DNA of 64,000 nt from Apiotrichum sp. Y4204 (taxonomy: Eukaryota > Basidiomycota > Tremellomycetes > Trichosporonales > Trichosporonaceae): NCBI GenBank assembly GCA_025531455.1, contig JAMYHL010000100.1, positions 56,478 through 120,477 on the forward strand, read 5' to 3'. A program made the position numbers and the translations under genes. Shown here piece after piece: positions 21,935 through 35,363 of the stretch. Positions within the stretch are counted from its first letter, which is position 1, and the number at the start of each line of letters is the position of its first letter. The notes beneath the pieces were generated by a model. It did not search any database. It was not told where the DNA came from and was given only the letters and a program-made list of their open reading frames with translations.

Positions 21935-22675
21935 TCTTTCTTTGTCGTGTTGTTAGATGGATGAGTAAGAGATGAGAGAAAAGGAAGACGACAGTTGTCA
22001 TCAACTTTCGCTTGTTCAATGTCCCTCTCCTCGACAGAGTGGCCACTTTTGGTGTCGTTTACAAACATCATCATGCCTCCACACGCTCACTTCAAAACAC
22101 TTCTTGAATATTCCCCCCACCTTTCAAAAATTCTGGTAGCTCTTGGGGGCGCTTTTGTCCCTAGAGGGGCCTGGATGGACTGCGCTGATCAATAATCTCC
22201 GGCTACTCTGTATGCATCAATAAATGTCGCGGATCGCGCATGATCGTATGATCGCACAGCGCGCAGCACACAGCGTATTCATCAACGATGCCAAGAGCAT
22301 CGGACCCGTTATATTGTTTGTACTGCACAGCAAGCACCGTCGACGGTTAACGGCGGGGGCTATAGTGGACAGTGACTGCATGACTGCGCACCACATTGCG
22401 CGGTGGCACATTTGAGGTTTTCGGTCTCGGCCCAGAGTTACCGCGGCGTGGGTGGTGTGGGTGGTGTGGTGGTGGTGCCTGCGCATGTGCGCATGTGCGT
22501 GTGTTGATATCAGCGGCTTTTGGTGAATGGGGCCAGGATCCTGGAATAAACGAAAGGAAAACAGAGCACCGAATGTGACTTTTCGAGATTGCAGTTCAAC
22601 TCCTCCCCATTCCTTCCCACAGACACTTGCACAACATCCCGCGCATCGCATCGCAGTACAGAGTACAGCACCGCC
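21935..22675. other. Divergent intergenic region, RDS3 and DUF2985 gene
   Basis: No gene supported. It separates the RDS3 start (minus) from the plus-strand gene starting at 22676 and presumably holds both promoters. A GGTGTGG tandem lies near 22452. Confidence 0.5.
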
Positions 22676-25375
22676 ATGCCCAGCTCCAGCCGATCGCGCA
22701 CGCCGAGCGGGGCCACGGCGGGCGCGGAGGCCGAAGCCGACATCGCCACTGCTGGGGTGGAGGCTGACCGACCGCGCACCTCTCCGCAGCTGATGGAGGC
22801 CGGCCCGAGCACCAGCACAACCAACACGGCAAGCACGGACACGAGCACGAGCGCAAGCACGAGTCTCAGCGCGAGCGCGGCGAACGCGGCGGGGTATCAG
22901 CAGGCATACGCTGCCCAAGTCCTCGCGCGCCCGACGATTAAAGTACGCCCCGCGCGATGCTATTCCATCGACTGTATCCGGGCCCGCGCACAGCAACCAC
23001 CACCACCAGAGGTACACGTACCGGAAACGCTCCCAGAGCAGCTCGACATGTACCACCCCGGCGCGCTGCATTACCACCCCCTCCCGCCAATCCAGGAGCG
23101 CTCGACGCTCGCCGTCGACAAACTGCTCACTACTCCGGAGTGTCAGCCGTCGCCGCCCGGCACACCGCCAGGGCCGCCGGCGCCGGCGCCCGCATCGCCA
23201 GCCGCGACCGCGCCCTCGGCCTCAGCAATACCCCCTCCATCCAGCTCCCGGCCCCTCCCCCCATCCGCGCCATCCGCGCCGAACCGCCGGCGTGCACACT
23301 CCGTCGGCGTCCGCATGCCACTCCGCCAGCAGTTGCTCAACAAGCAGCAGCAGCAGCAGCCGAATTTCCAGCCTGATGTTGAGGCACAGCATCCTGCTGC
23401 CGATGCTGAGCGCAGGGAGCGCCGGCAGGGCAGCCAAACGAGCTCGAGGCGGGAGCGTAGCTCGTCCATCTCGGCAGTCAGCATCACTATCCCCGAGGCG
23501 CACGATAGCGATATTGCAGATCACAGCGGCGCGCTGCATGACGATGTGGTTGGCCTGCTCGACTGTGTGGATCCCGAGGTGGGGACTGGTGAGTCACCGT
23601 GATAGGTCCTACGGCCCAAGGTTATGGTTCTTGCTTCCCATGCTGACAAGGACAGTCAATCATCTGCAGAACGTCACCAATTCGATTATGTTTCCCAACA
23701 TCCCAATGTTGTGGACGCGCCGTCCGCACCTCACGCTCAACTCGCACACGGATGAATACGAGGTTGTCCCGTGGGTAGAGAGAGTGAACGTTTAGAGGCT
23801 GACCTCAGACACCTGCTGCATGAATCGGATCAAGAGCCAGAGACCGAACCACTTGCGCCAAAACCACGAGCACCCCGGAAGAGGGCATCCACTCTCACGC
23901 GCTTCATTCCGGGATTCAAAAAGGAGGAGGAGCACCAGCAGCCACCACAGCGCCCGACAGTTGGACGGCGCACCACTGCCCCCGCCGACATTCCGCTCAC
24001 TCCTGTGCTCACTGACGACAAGAAAGTGCAGAGGGAGGTAATCGAGGACGTCAAGGAGGTCACAAAGGAGCACGAGCTGGATAAGCACGTGCGCCGCGTG
24101 CTTGTCAACAAGGACAAGGTGCGTCGCGGACTGCGCGGTCTGTGGGCGTATCTCAAGACGCCAATGGGCTGCATTACCGCCATCTACGGCTTTCTCGTCG
24201 CGTTTTGGGGTGCGGCAATCGTGCTCTTCCTCCTCGGCTGGATCCCGACTTCCAGCAAGGACACGCAGGACAAATGGGTCGAAATTTCGAGTCAGGTCAC
24301 CAACGGCCTCTTCACCATCACCGGTGTCGGCCTCATCCCGTGGCGCGCAGTCGACACGTACCGCATGAGCGTGATCTGGACGCTGCGCATGCGGGTGGTT
24401 CGCCGCCGCGAGGCCCTCGGTCTCCCGCCCGCGAAAAACAATGACGATCTTCCAAAGGAATACGATCCGGACGAGGAACTGCTGAGCGAGAAGGATCATG
24501 CCAGGCTTGTTCACCATCAGGAAAAGTTTGCAGAAAGCCAGGTGGGTAAAATATTGAGAATCTCATCTCACATCAGACCTGGTACCGCCCGCACGAGACG
24601 GCGACGCACCTTGCGTTTCCTATCAAGTGGGCGCTGTGGAACACGATTGTGAGTGAGCTGCGATGGGCGTCGCTCACATACAGTTCATGGACCTGAACTC
24701 GTTCTTCCAGTGTATTCTCTGCGGCTGCATGTGGGGCATGAGTGAGTGATGCTGCTTGATGTGCCGTCAGCATCTCTCCCAGACTCGGAGCTTACTCCAG
24801 ACCGCCACACTCGTCCTCCGTGGACGACGGGCAGTCTCATCCCGCTGTCGTTCCTGTGCGGTATCGCCGCAGCTGTTCTGATCTGGCAGGGCGGCGTGCG
24901 CACAAAGAAGAAGGACGTGGAGGAGAGGCTACGTGTCGCGCTCGGCGTCGAAGAGAAGATTCCCGAGACGGTCAAGAAGCCGCGCCGCGCAACCGTCACC
25001 GGCGTCGTCTCGCCTGCCGTGTCGCCCGCGGTGACAAACAAGCTCCTACCCCCGGAATCCAAGCCATCTCTCGAACCCCTCCCCGCCGTCCCGCCCGTTG
25101 GCACTGTGTCCAAGACGTTCCAGAAGGACATGCTGGAGCTCGTTGACGAGGCGCCAGAGCACGTCGTCGCCGAGCCAGAGGAGATACACGATATCCGGTC
25201 ATTCACGCCAGACCTCCTGGGCGCAAAGGACGAGGTAAAGCGCTCCACGGAGAGCGACCGGAGCGGGCCCAAGAACTCGTCCGGGGAGATTGAGGTCGAG
25301 ACGGAGGAGACGACCGAAGAGGCCGTCACGGAGGAGGCCACGGAGGACTCCTCGCTCGTGCCCCACCCGCGGTAG
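22676..25375 (+). CDS. DUF2985 integral membrane protein
   Basis: Function unknown; DUF2985 proteins are fungal and other eukaryotic multi-pass membrane proteins. Six exons, 22676-23588, 23656-23770, 23809-24541, 24577-24648, 24684-24741 and 24801-25375, give 821 residues in phase. Residues 1-300 are low-complexity (Ser/Thr/Ala, then Pro and a QQQQQ run) and probably disordered. Membrane segments start near residue 464 (CITAIYGFLVAFWGAAIVLF); the family hallmark WYRPHETATHLAFPIKW then leads into FMDLNSFFQCILCGCMWG and a last segment SLIPLSFLCGIAAAVLIWQ. The acidic tail is rich in Glu and Thr. The second intron could use either GTGGGT at 23771 or GTAGAG at 23775; only the first keeps frame. 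Confidence 0.8.
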
Positions 25376-26706
25376 TGTCGTGTTCAATCGAGTTGTAGCG
25401 GTGCCGCCGTTGTCAGTGTATCCCTATCCTTATCCCTATCCTATCCCTATTGACGTATGCATCCGGGCTGCCGTGAGTATGAGTATATCATAAAGGACGA
25501 TCATGAACGAACGTGCCACAACGATACTGCTGATCACAGCCATGTGCCTCCTTGCCATACGATCTCATTTGTTTGGCCACTGGACCCTGACGCGCGACGC
25601 GCCTGACGCCTGATGAACGCCAGAACGCCAGACACAGATACCCGTTCCTTTATGTTCCCTGGATTCCCCATCACGCACGGAACGCAACTCGGAGCGAATC
25701 AGCAAACAAACAACCACAATCCAGGCGGCAGCCCCCCCGCGATCGATCCACGCCAAGAGAAACACCCAATAGCTCGCGGCCCGGGCACAACTGATCAGCC
25801 GCTTCACGCACTGCTTACCGCTTACTCTACGCGCGTGAGATGGGTTACCCAGGGCTTGGCGGCGCGCGGCGCGCTGCGCGTCACGCCGTTGTCTTGTGTG
25901 GTGTTAATCGTGGCGGCGCACGGACCACGTTTATCGAGGGCCATAAGGGATTTGGTTGTCGGGCATGCTGGGCGGACCAAGCAGCGAGCAGCAGGCTGGA
26001 GCTGGTGATGGATCTTTGCATCTCTGCTCTCGTGGCCTGTGTCTGCTCGCGTCGCGTGTCGCGGCTGTTGTCGTGTATTTCCTCGCGCGGGCGCGTTGGA
26101 TGGTTGATGAAAGTCCCAGGGATGGCGTCCCTGCAGATCACGAGAGCAGCGTGCACAATCTCTCTGTGTGTGGATCTGTGTGTGGAACTTCTAATTTGTT
26201 TGTTTTTGCTCTATTCTTCTTGATCGCCCCGCTGATCCCGCTCATCATCATTGCTCATCACCTTCTCACCCCTTGTTCTCGTCATCACTACACAATATCT
26301 CAACTACCAACACCTGTTGAACAGCTGATCTCCCGACATCTACACGCCGTGGACAGCGACCTGCGTGCGTGACCTGCTCGACACTCGTCTGAGAGGTGTG
26401 GGAGGGTCAAAGTTCGCTCACGACAGAGGGGATATATATGTCCAGAAAAAAGTCACCACCCGGCACCCAACCACCCACCTGCAATCCCACCACCCCTAGC
26501 GGTCGAGAGGCCAGTGCGCATACAAACACAAACAACGCCCTCGCCGTCGTCTTCGCGCGTCGCATTCCCGCGTCCCTCGAACTCAGTCCCCTTTGCCCTC
26601 TTTGCCACTTGACGTGTCGCTCGTCGCTCCACGCTTATCCACATACCAGCCCTCTCCTTCGTCCTTCCATTCCGAGCCCCGCACCACTCCCTATCCAATC
26701 CCCACT
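25376..26706. other. Intergenic, no supported gene
   Basis: Contains a short CCTATCCTTATCCCTATCC tandem near 25420-25450 downstream of the DUF2985 gene and a TATATAT near 26433 before the next gene. Open frames here lack domains or coding bias. Confidence 0.5.
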
Positions 26707-27727
26707 ATGGCCCCGTTCGCGATGCGCGACTTTGAGCTCACGGTACACGACAGCGGGGGGCGGTACCCCCTCGCGCTCGAGCTCGCACCCGACCTGCCCT
26801 CCAATCTGATGCGGTACGACTCGCAGCACGACCCATACAGGGACTTTTACAGGGGCGAGACAGAGAAGAGCGGAAGAAGCGAAAGGGAAAAAGGCGCGCT
26901 CGTCACTCCCACCACCCAGATTCCCCAAACCACAGAGGCAACAGCCAGCTCGAGCTCGTCCCCCGCCATCCGGTGGACTCCCACTTCGCACACACACACG
27001 CTCTCCGACTCGGCCGCGAGCCGCTTCACCCCGCCGTCTAGCCAGCGCCGCCTTGCGCGCCTCAAGAACTGGTTCGTGCCGGAAACCCGGGGACATGCGC
27101 GCTCGCGCTCGGCCGATGATGACGGGAGCGGGAGCGGGAGCGCGAGCACGAGCATGAGTACCGGCAACAGCCACGGCATGAGCGTCGGTACCTCGACAGG
27201 CAATCGTTTCCTTGCCTTTTTGGCCCCAGCCCCGCCGTCGCCGCTTGGACCGCCGCCACTGCCCCCCAAGGCCCCTAAACCCTCATCTGTGGCGTGTGCG
27301 CTGCCCGCGACAACAGCGCTCGTGCTTCCTGTTCTTGTACCCCACATTACGCTGGACGAGGTCGAGAAGCCGCCCATTGCTGATGTCCACGCTCCCATCA
27401 CCGTCTCCGACCAGAAACCCCTGCTCACTCGTGCCAGCGAAGAGGTCCCAGCCCCCCCAGTATATCCAGGAAACCCAGGATACCCGGTACTGGACAAAAA
27501 GCCTTGCGAGAGTGAGTAATCTCGTCCGTGTCTTGATTCTCCTCTGTCCTTTATCCTTTATCCTTGACCCGCCACCGCGCACGGATCACTAAGAAGGTGT
27601 GCTGCGTGATGGCGCGGATCCTGACATCCTGCACTTGCAGCCCATCATGGCCATCATGCGCATCATGGCCATCATGGACAATGTCGAACAATGCGAGTGG
27701 CACAATGGGATTGGCCCAGGACAATAG
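26707..27727 (+). CDS. Unknown Ser/Pro-rich protein, two exons
   Basis: I do not recognise this gene. Exon 1 is 26707-27511; the acceptor is AG at 27593 or 27596 in the same frame, giving about 312 residues with stop at 27727. The N-terminus, FELTVHDSGGRYPLALELAP then NLMRYDSQHDPYRDFYRG, looks structured; a disordered Ser/Thr-rich middle, a Gly/Ser run and proline-rich PLGPPPLPPKAPKP (possible SH3 ligand) follow. The second exon encodes GADPDILHLQPIMAIMRIM and ends EQCEWHNGIGPGQ. A rival acceptor at 27640 would give a His-rich tail and is less convincing. No membrane segment or signal peptide. It runs in tandem with the next unknown gene. Confidence 0.6.
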
Positions 27728-28202
27728 TACATTGGGTAACAGTCAACGGTCGCCGTCGGGGATTGAGGGTTCGTGATGGAGAACCCACACACAATAAGGG
27801 AGCCGTCGAGGGCAGCTCGAAGAGTAACGAGCAGCACGACTGTGCTTCCTTCCACGACGCACACACTGTGTACTGGAGAGATTTTTGAGCCTCGTGTCGG
27901 TCGTCGTCGCGCTTGTCGCCATCACACGTCACGTCTGTTCCTTCCTCGCTCCATCCATTGCACTGTCTCTCTCTCATCCCTTCTCATCCTACCATCCCTC
28001 ACCCCGCTCCATCTCGCACAACTTCGCTGCCTACAGTAGCTACTCCATTCTCCCCTCTCCCTCTATACCCTCCCATCCAGGAGCTGCACAGTGTACAGGA
28101 CTGTGCACCCTTCCACCCCTCTAGCCATCTCTGCGAATCCCTCTGCTCACCACAGGCCCCACCTTGGACTGCGATCCAGACTCAGAGCTCCCGACGCCCC
28201 CC
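27728..28202. other. Intergenic / leader of the next gene
   Basis: CT-rich towards 28100, consistent with promoter and leader of the gene starting at 28203. No coding frame is supported. Confidence 0.5.
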
Positions 28203-31200
28203 ATGGAGATGCCCGACACCGTGTTTGCGCATCCCCCACAGTACGCCATGTTGCGTCTTGAGTGAGTGCCTGCGTGTTTGCGCACAGGCCGTTTGGGATG
28301 CTGGTGCTGGTGTTTGTTTGGTGTCTGTGTGTGTTGTGTTTGGATGTGTTCATCTGTGCACCTTCCTCCCTCTCTACTGCCACATCATCATTACACACCT
28401 CGTCACCACACCGTATGTTCAAGATCCGAGCTGATTTTTATAGACAGTGGGCGCAGACGCTCAAGGGCCAGCGCTTCGAGGAGGAAGAGGGCATGCTGGG
28501 TCCCTACGAGACGAGTGAGTGAGATGACGGGTTCCGATAGATCTCGGACTCACATCAGACTCGGTCGTGATGGCGCCGTCGATCAAGTCCATCAAGTCGG
28601 TTGATGTCTCTGAGAAGCGCAAAGAAAAGAAGAAGAAGCGCGGGACAACACCGACCGACTCTGCGAAGACGCACACCACAGCGGCCAGCACCAAGGAGTC
28701 GCCAAAGCCCAAGACGGACAAACGATCCGTTACCGAGAGCGCAATGACAGAGACCGACAGTGTCGAGACGCCGGTTTCGAAGGTGAGATTACACCCAAGT
28801 TGTCATCTAACCGCAGGTCAAGAGTCGTGTCAAAGAGAAGACATCCAAGCACAGCGCGCCGGCCAGCAAGGCCGAATCCAAGGCATCAAAGGCGCCATCG
28901 AAAGCGCGTTCTCGCGCAATTCCCGACGACAGTGGTGGCCGCGAGGCCCGTTCGTCCACTCCATCGAGGCACACTCGCGACCAGTCCATCACACCCTCTA
29001 TTCCCTCGCAGTCGGACCAATACGCCAACGGCCAGACCTCGGGCACCAAGCACCAGACAGACCGCACGCAGTCGACCGAGTCGTTTGGCCACATTCTTCA
29101 CTCGAACGGCGCCCCGGTTCCCGTCAACATACAGACGCAGCCGGGTCTTCTTCCTCGTTCGGCGCCGTCTCGCGGCTTCCACCGCCGGAACAACTCGAAT
29201 GGTACCCCACTCAACGACATTGTCGAGCACTCTGAGCCACTCCCTAGTAACCACTCCAATTCCAACTCGCCGTACCAGTATCCGCCCCCACCGACGACTG
29301 GTGAGGCCGCAAAGTACTATGCCATGGTGGAAAGCGTCCGCGACACTGTCAGTTTGCGTGGCACTGAACTTAACTGACATTCAGCCCACGGACGAAGCCC
29401 AATTCCCGATCTTCTCGTCCGCACCGCCGACAGCACCGCATGTCCCCTCCGTGGCACAGACAGAGTACAATGCCCCGGCAGGGCAGGATGTCAACTCCAT
29501 GCCCCCTATGATGTCTGGGCCGCCATACATTCCCGGCATTACTGGAGAACCGCAGTACGGCCTCAACATCCATTTGAACGATGCCATGCTGCCTGGCGAC
29601 AACTACGGTCCCTCGCAGGTCGCTCCGGGTGCTGGTCTTGATCAGACGTTTGCCAGCTCGTACGAGCACCAGCAGGCTACCCCATCGTACCTTCAAAATG
29701 TGCCGCCCATGGCGATATCACCTGCACCTCCGCCTGGCACCCTGCCGAACGCGATGCCCACGATTGTGAGTGCCGCAGCTATGCCACCGGCATCTGTCGC
29801 TCGATCTGTCCCAGGGGGATATGCAGGCTCGGTCTCCTCGGACGGCACACCATCGGTCACCACCCGTTCCCTTGCGCCGACAGTCGCGACCACCCACGTC
29901 CCCCAGATGGTGCAGCATAGCTCGTTCCACGACGAGACGCTCTGCCAGCTTCTCGACGCGTCTCGACTCAACCTTCTGGGTGAGGAGGCGAAGAAAGCAC
30001 TGATGCGCGCCGCTCGTGCGCGCGTCGTCGAGCTCAAGGACATTCGGGAGAAAACCCGCGAAATGGAAAAGGGCGTCACGCGCACCGAGCCGCTGGTTAT
30101 CAAGAAAAAGGAGAAGAGGGACAAGCGGGGGAAGCGCTCTCGCCGCGTTGCGGGCGACGAGTCGGATGAGGAGACGGTCAAGGGCGACAACGCCTCAACT
30201 GTTGAAGACGTGAGTTGGGAACTTTGGTGGACTGTCTAACTCTCAGCTCATCGAGTCTTTGCTGGAAAAGCAGGACGTCGACCAGGCAACCAGGGAACAT
30301 ATCTGCAAGGACCCAGGAAACCACTCGCGCTGCCTGTCGTCCGACGACGATCTCGACCACCTCGAGGAGGACCTGTACCGTGGTCGCGTTTGTTCTAGTC
30401 CCACTCGCCGTGAGCGCGACCGCGGGCGAGACTCGCCCTACGACATGCCCCGCGGCATGTACCCCTTCGGCATGGGATATCCCTTCCCGGCGCCGTACCC
30501 CGTCGCATACCCCATGCCACTGGTGCAGCCGTCAATTCCCTCGCCGATGGCGCAAGGGATGTACCAGGGCTTCCCCCAGCAGCAGGCCGCCCAGGTTCCT
30601 CCGCAGGAGATGCCCTCGCAGCCTGCACCTCAGCCGCAGCCCGAGGCACCTACTGCCGCTCGCTCTGTCAAGCAGCGCAGCATCGCTCCTACAGCCCCTG
30701 CGGCCTCACCCGGGGCTCCCTCAGTGCAGAGCTTTGCGCACACGCACGCTACCGACCCGAACTATCGTACCGGCGTGCAATCGCGCGACTCTCACGAGCT
30801 GATGGCCGAGGTGCTGAATATCAACTACGCCGGAGTGCCTGTAAAGCAGATTCTGGAGGACTTTATCCGCGAGCGGCATGCAGCAGACCTCAAAGCCGAC
30901 CTCAAGGCTGCGTCGATCTACACGATCCACACCGCCTCGGACGCCGTTCAGACCACGCCGCCGCAGCCTGACGACACAACACCTGTGGCATCCCGGGCCG
31001 TCTCTCCAGTGCAGTCCCACCGCTCTGCCCGTCATGCATCCATACCGCCCAGCTCCGCGCAGAGCCGCAAGGCCGCATCGACTCGCCCACCAAGCTCGCA
31101 TCATACCCACCGTGACGCTGCGCCTTCGACCCGCCCGCCGAGCTCTCGCGCTTCCCAGGTGGCTCCTGATGAAGTACATCATGCGGGCGATCTTCCCTCT

Positions 31201-32565
31201 CAGCCGGCCTCGCGTCGTCACGCCTCTGCTCCCCCGACGGAGAAGTCGGAAAGCAGCAAGCGGTCCACCACGGTCGACTGGGCATGGGTCCCGGAGATCA
31301 AGATCCGCGTCCAGCCCCCGACGACGGTCACCAATACAACGAACACACCAGTGATTCCCCCGACAGAGGAGGCGCGCGCAGCTCCACAGCCCCCTACGCC
31401 TGTTGCTTCGCCACCCGCTTCCGCAGCACATCCACCGGTTCCTCCCCCAGCTACACGGTCGCAGGCATCGAACATTGACTATACTGCGAGCTATCTTCCC
31501 TTTGACGTCGACCGCGACTTGCCTCCCCTCCCTCCGTCAACGTACGCGCCTTCGCACCCCGACACACCCAAGTTCTCCCCCGAGTCCATCTCCAGCAGAG
31601 TTTCGACCCCGCCCCGCATGTCGCCGCCGTTCAAGGCCACCCCGTGGGAGCTCGTCACCCACCGCCTGTGCAGCTGGGCGCTCGTGTGGGAGGATGACTA
31701 CTTCTTCAAGGCGCTCGAGAGCATATCCATTGGGCGACCGGTAGGTACAGCGTGTCTCTTGAAGCTGACCTGCCAGGTGGATGAGTTCCCGCTCACTGTC
31801 GTGACCATGATGATTTTCAAGCGGTTAGTTGTCGCCCTCGCTTTGAACTGACAACAGTATCCTCCAGCTGCGCATGTCGGGCACCCCGCCGCAGCCGTGC
31901 GACAAACTGTTCGTTCCGCCCAACATTGCCGAGGCCATCAACAAGGCTGTCCATGCGGTAAGCCTCTTTCTCATCGATTAGCTGACATCACAGAAGGAGT
32001 ACGGTACCGCCCAGGCGCTCCTCGAGGCATTGTGGTATGCCTTTGGGCTGACGGAGCCACCTCGTGTGATTATCTCGCTCATCCGTCATGGTGCTATCGT
32101 GAGTTACCGTATTTTGTAGCCTCTAACTTATATCAGAAAAGCGCGTGGGTAGCCAACCGCTACGACCTGGTCACGCACCGCTTTGCCACATACATAGTGT
32201 GCAACAGCATGCCGACGCAGAAGGAGTGGGATGGTCGTAAGTTCGGATCAGTTTTCGTGCCCTGAGTCAAACTGACCCCAGGCCCGTTCATGTGGTGGCA
32301 TGCGATCCGGCAGGCGTGGCCGACCTACAATATCCCCGACCCGGTCGCGCTCACGCAGGTGATCAAGCCCATCACCGTGCCGCTCGAGTTCACCGAGGAC
32401 ATTTCGCTGCGCGCTGCGTCCATTGCTCGCAACCTCCTCCTCGGCATCCGCCCCGAGCACGATCACGACATCCCCAAGCTTCGCAAGCAGACGTGGAACG
32501 AGGTGAACCGCTTGCACACGAAAAAGCGCGCCGGCCGGCTGCTGGTGCAAAAGAACGAGCTCTGA
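28203..32565 (+). CDS. Large unknown protein with conserved-looking C-terminal domain
   Basis: Not recognised. Eleven exons join in phase to 1279 residues: 28203-28261, 28444-28514, 28559-28782, 28817-29347, 29385-30209, 30247-31740, 31777-31823, 31858-31957, 31994-32098, 32137-32236 and 32282-32565. The start MEMPDTVFAHPPQYAML is the first ATG after a CT-rich leader; the frame fits only if exon 2 begins at 28444. Residues about 45-400 are Ser/Lys/Pro-rich; a charged helical stretch (AKKALMRAARARVVELKDIREKT) precedes a basic KKKEKRDKRGKR patch that could be a nuclear signal. A Met/Pro/Gln-rich and Ser/Pro-rich linker follows. The last ~270 residues are compact and Trp-rich (ELVTHRLCSWALVWEDDYFF, FGLTEPPRVIISLIRHGAI, FMWWHAIRQAWPTYNIPDP) and look like a folded helical domain. 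Nuclear or scaffold roles are guesses. Confidence 0.75.
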
Positions 32566-32764
32566 GTGTTGAGACTGTTTTGGTTTTGGTCTAGTTCTGT
32601 TGTGGTTACTGTCCTGTGACATACTTCGATGTCCTTGCTCTGCCCCTGTCGATTTCCATAGTGCATGCGATGAATCTAGTTGTGATACAATCAATAGCAT
32701 ATAGCGATAGCAATAGGCCCTGCGGGCGTCAAACTGTCCTTGCGTCCTAGCGTCCCTGGCGTTT

Positions 32765-35363
32765 TTATCCAATATACGGCGAGTTTCCTCTACTCGCGCT
32801 CCGCTGCGCGAGGCCCAGCTCGCTGAGGCTCACGCGGCTGCTCTGCCGGCTGATGCTCCTGTCCTTTGCAGGGGCAAGCGTCGCCCCGCGCCAGTCATCA
32901 TCCTCGCTCTCGGCCTGCGACCCAAACATGGCCATCGGGGGGTCGTTCCACCCGCTGCTCGACGCCGCGCGCTGCGCCGACGGACGAGCAGGCGCCCGCA
33001 GGCTGCCCATCCCACTTGCGCTCCGGCGCGGCGGTGATGATGCCGAGGACGCGGGGCCCTGCGAGCCCTGCGGCGTGCCGGCGCGCGTGTCGGCCATGCT
33101 GAAGCTCCGGGGATATATCGGCGGGGCGGGGAAGCTGCGCCCGCCTGGCGACGGGGGCTGGGACGACCATCCGGCTCCGCCCGAGCTCGAGGAAGTGAGC
33201 GGCATGCTCGAGTTGCGGCCCCCGCGCTCGGCGAGTGTCGGGCGGCGCGGAGTGCCTCCCCACGAGACGTTGCGGCGCAGCGTCTGCGTCACGCGCCGCC
33301 CCCACAGACGGAGCTTGGAGACGGGGCGCTTCGCCGCCTGTCCTGCCTCCTCGTACGCGTATCCGTCCTTGTCCTCTGAGCACGGAAGGCCGAGGCCGAT
33401 GCCGAGGAACGGGAGTTTTCTCCGGCGCGGGCGGCGGCGGCGGAACATTGCGACGATAATGGCAAACAGGGCAATGCCGATAAGGAGGTATCCGCCTATC
33501 GAGCCTGAGAGGTCGGAGAATTTTGTCGGGATGCGCCCCCAGCTGATGCCGCGCCCGGGGATTGGCGCTACGGCCTTGCTTGCCTCGAGGACGACCTTGC
33601 CCAGCGTCCAGCTGATGGCCGTCTCGTTCACCTCGTCCATGCTCTGAAAGTGGGTCGTCTTGCGGCGGGTAGTGCCCTCCTTGCCCAGCAGACCCTTTTC
33701 ACGGGCACGCCGCTCTGCCTCTGCATTCGTCTCCCCCAGCCCGCCGCCGGTCAGCGTGTCGTTGCCGCCCTTGTCGACCAGACGCGGGATCCCAATACCC
33801 TCGTGCAGCACGTTTGAGATCCACGCGCCCTTGAAGCACTGCATCTTGAGGCGCGAGAGCTCCACCTGGGGTTAGACGTGACGCCCAGATGCCACTCACC
33901 TCTGAGCCACGAAACGCGTCGTCACCCCTAACTTTCTCCTCCACAGAGCTCCACTCCTGTGCGCAAAAGTCGCCCATCGAGCGCTCCCACTCGGCCCAAT
34001 CCCACACGCCACCGAGACCCAGTACCTGATGTCAGCCCTAGTCGCCCTTCCACACCTACCTGGTTGGCAGTGTACCAGTACTCGGAGATACCGATGAACC
34101 CTCGCTGGTCCTTGCGGTGAAAGTCGATGTGGGGTGTCGGGAGACCACCGAACAGGCAGTGCGTCGCGGGACAAGGCTCGTCGTGCTTGAGCAGCGGCTT
34201 GAGGGCCGTGAGGCATTGGGAAAAGTTGCCGCTACCCAGAAAGTCGGGGTGCTTGGCTGGATCCGGGCTCGGCATCCGCAGGCCCTGCGGGAGACATGCG
34301 TCGACGATATGCTCCTCGTCGTCGGTGCGGTGTTTTGTTATCACGTCGACGTAGCGCTCGCGGACCTGGTTGGTCCCAAAGCCAAGCCACGACGCAGCGA
34401 ATACAGGCCACTCGACGAGCTCCCCGGAGAGCAAGCGTAAGGATACACGGGCAAGCTCGTCCTGGGGGAAGCGCGAGCGGTCCAGTTCGTCTTTCGATGG
34501 ACTAAACGCAAGCTGCGTGCTCGCGCCGCCCATGTCGAGAAAGCCGAATGTCGGTGAATGGTGATTAATGTCCACAGGGGTCAACGCGTCGCTCCCGCTC
34601 CGCTGCGCCGGGTGTGCGACGCTCGGAAGCGGCAGAAGGTGGTCGTGCGCCTTCTCCCGCTCCGAATGGGATATTGCCGGCGCGTGCCCAAACCCGTCCA
34701 TGAGGTAGTTGACCGCCACCCAGCCCCATATCCCCTCCTCTTCGCCAGAGATGATCCGCACGCTGTCTCCACACGGTCCGAGCTCCGATTCGGTGTCAAC
34801 GATGAACGGATACTGCTTGCGGAGCGTGTCACAAGTCGCGCGCAATAAAGACTCCTGGTGCTCTTTCGGCAACAGGCGCATGCCGGCCGTAGCGAGCACG
34901 TACACTGGCGTGTTGTGGTGTTGGCTCGGGGGGATGTGCTCCAGGGCGTGGGCAAGCAGGGGCGCGACATATGCCGGGATATCGTCCGGCGCCATGGTGG
35001 ATATTCCTGCGTGTCAGAGACCACCACATGCTTAGACTCACCAGGCTCCACGCGCTTCACCCATTCGTCGCTGTCTATCCCCTTGCCGACACGCACGAGG
35101 CGGCGTAGCGCCCGCGTCTCCATCTCCTGTGCCGTGGCCTTGGCCTTGCCGCGCACATTATCCCACCACCACCAGAGATTCTTCCGCTCCCCCCGCCCCG
35201 TCCCGTCCGCGAGGCCTGCGGCGCGCGCGGCGCGCACCTCGTCGATAATCTCGGCGCGTTCCAAGCCCGGATCCCGCCAACTGTAGATCTGCAGCCGCGA
35301 GCCCGACGAGCCGGCGTCGATCACGAGCGCAAACTGCGTGCCGCGCTGGATGGAGGGTGCCAT
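32765..35363 (-). CDS. YND1: GDA1/CD39 apyrase, YND1-type
   Basis: Hydrolyses nucleoside di- and triphosphates in the Golgi lumen, clearing the UDP/GDP left by glycosyltransferases. Exons 35042-35363, 34060-35006, 33900-34025 and 32765-33865 give 831 residues. Apyrase conserved regions are visible: DAGSSGSR (16-23), LATAGMR (145-151), EEEGIWGWVAVNY, and FLDMGGASTQ. There is no N-terminal membrane segment; a single one lies at about 591-606 (YLLIGIALFAIIVAMF), followed at once by RRRRPRRRK and a long Ser/Pro/Gly-rich cytosolic tail. This C-terminal anchor is the YND1 layout, unlike GDA1 with its N-terminal anchor. Introns are 35, 34 and 34 bases. Confidence 0.9.
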
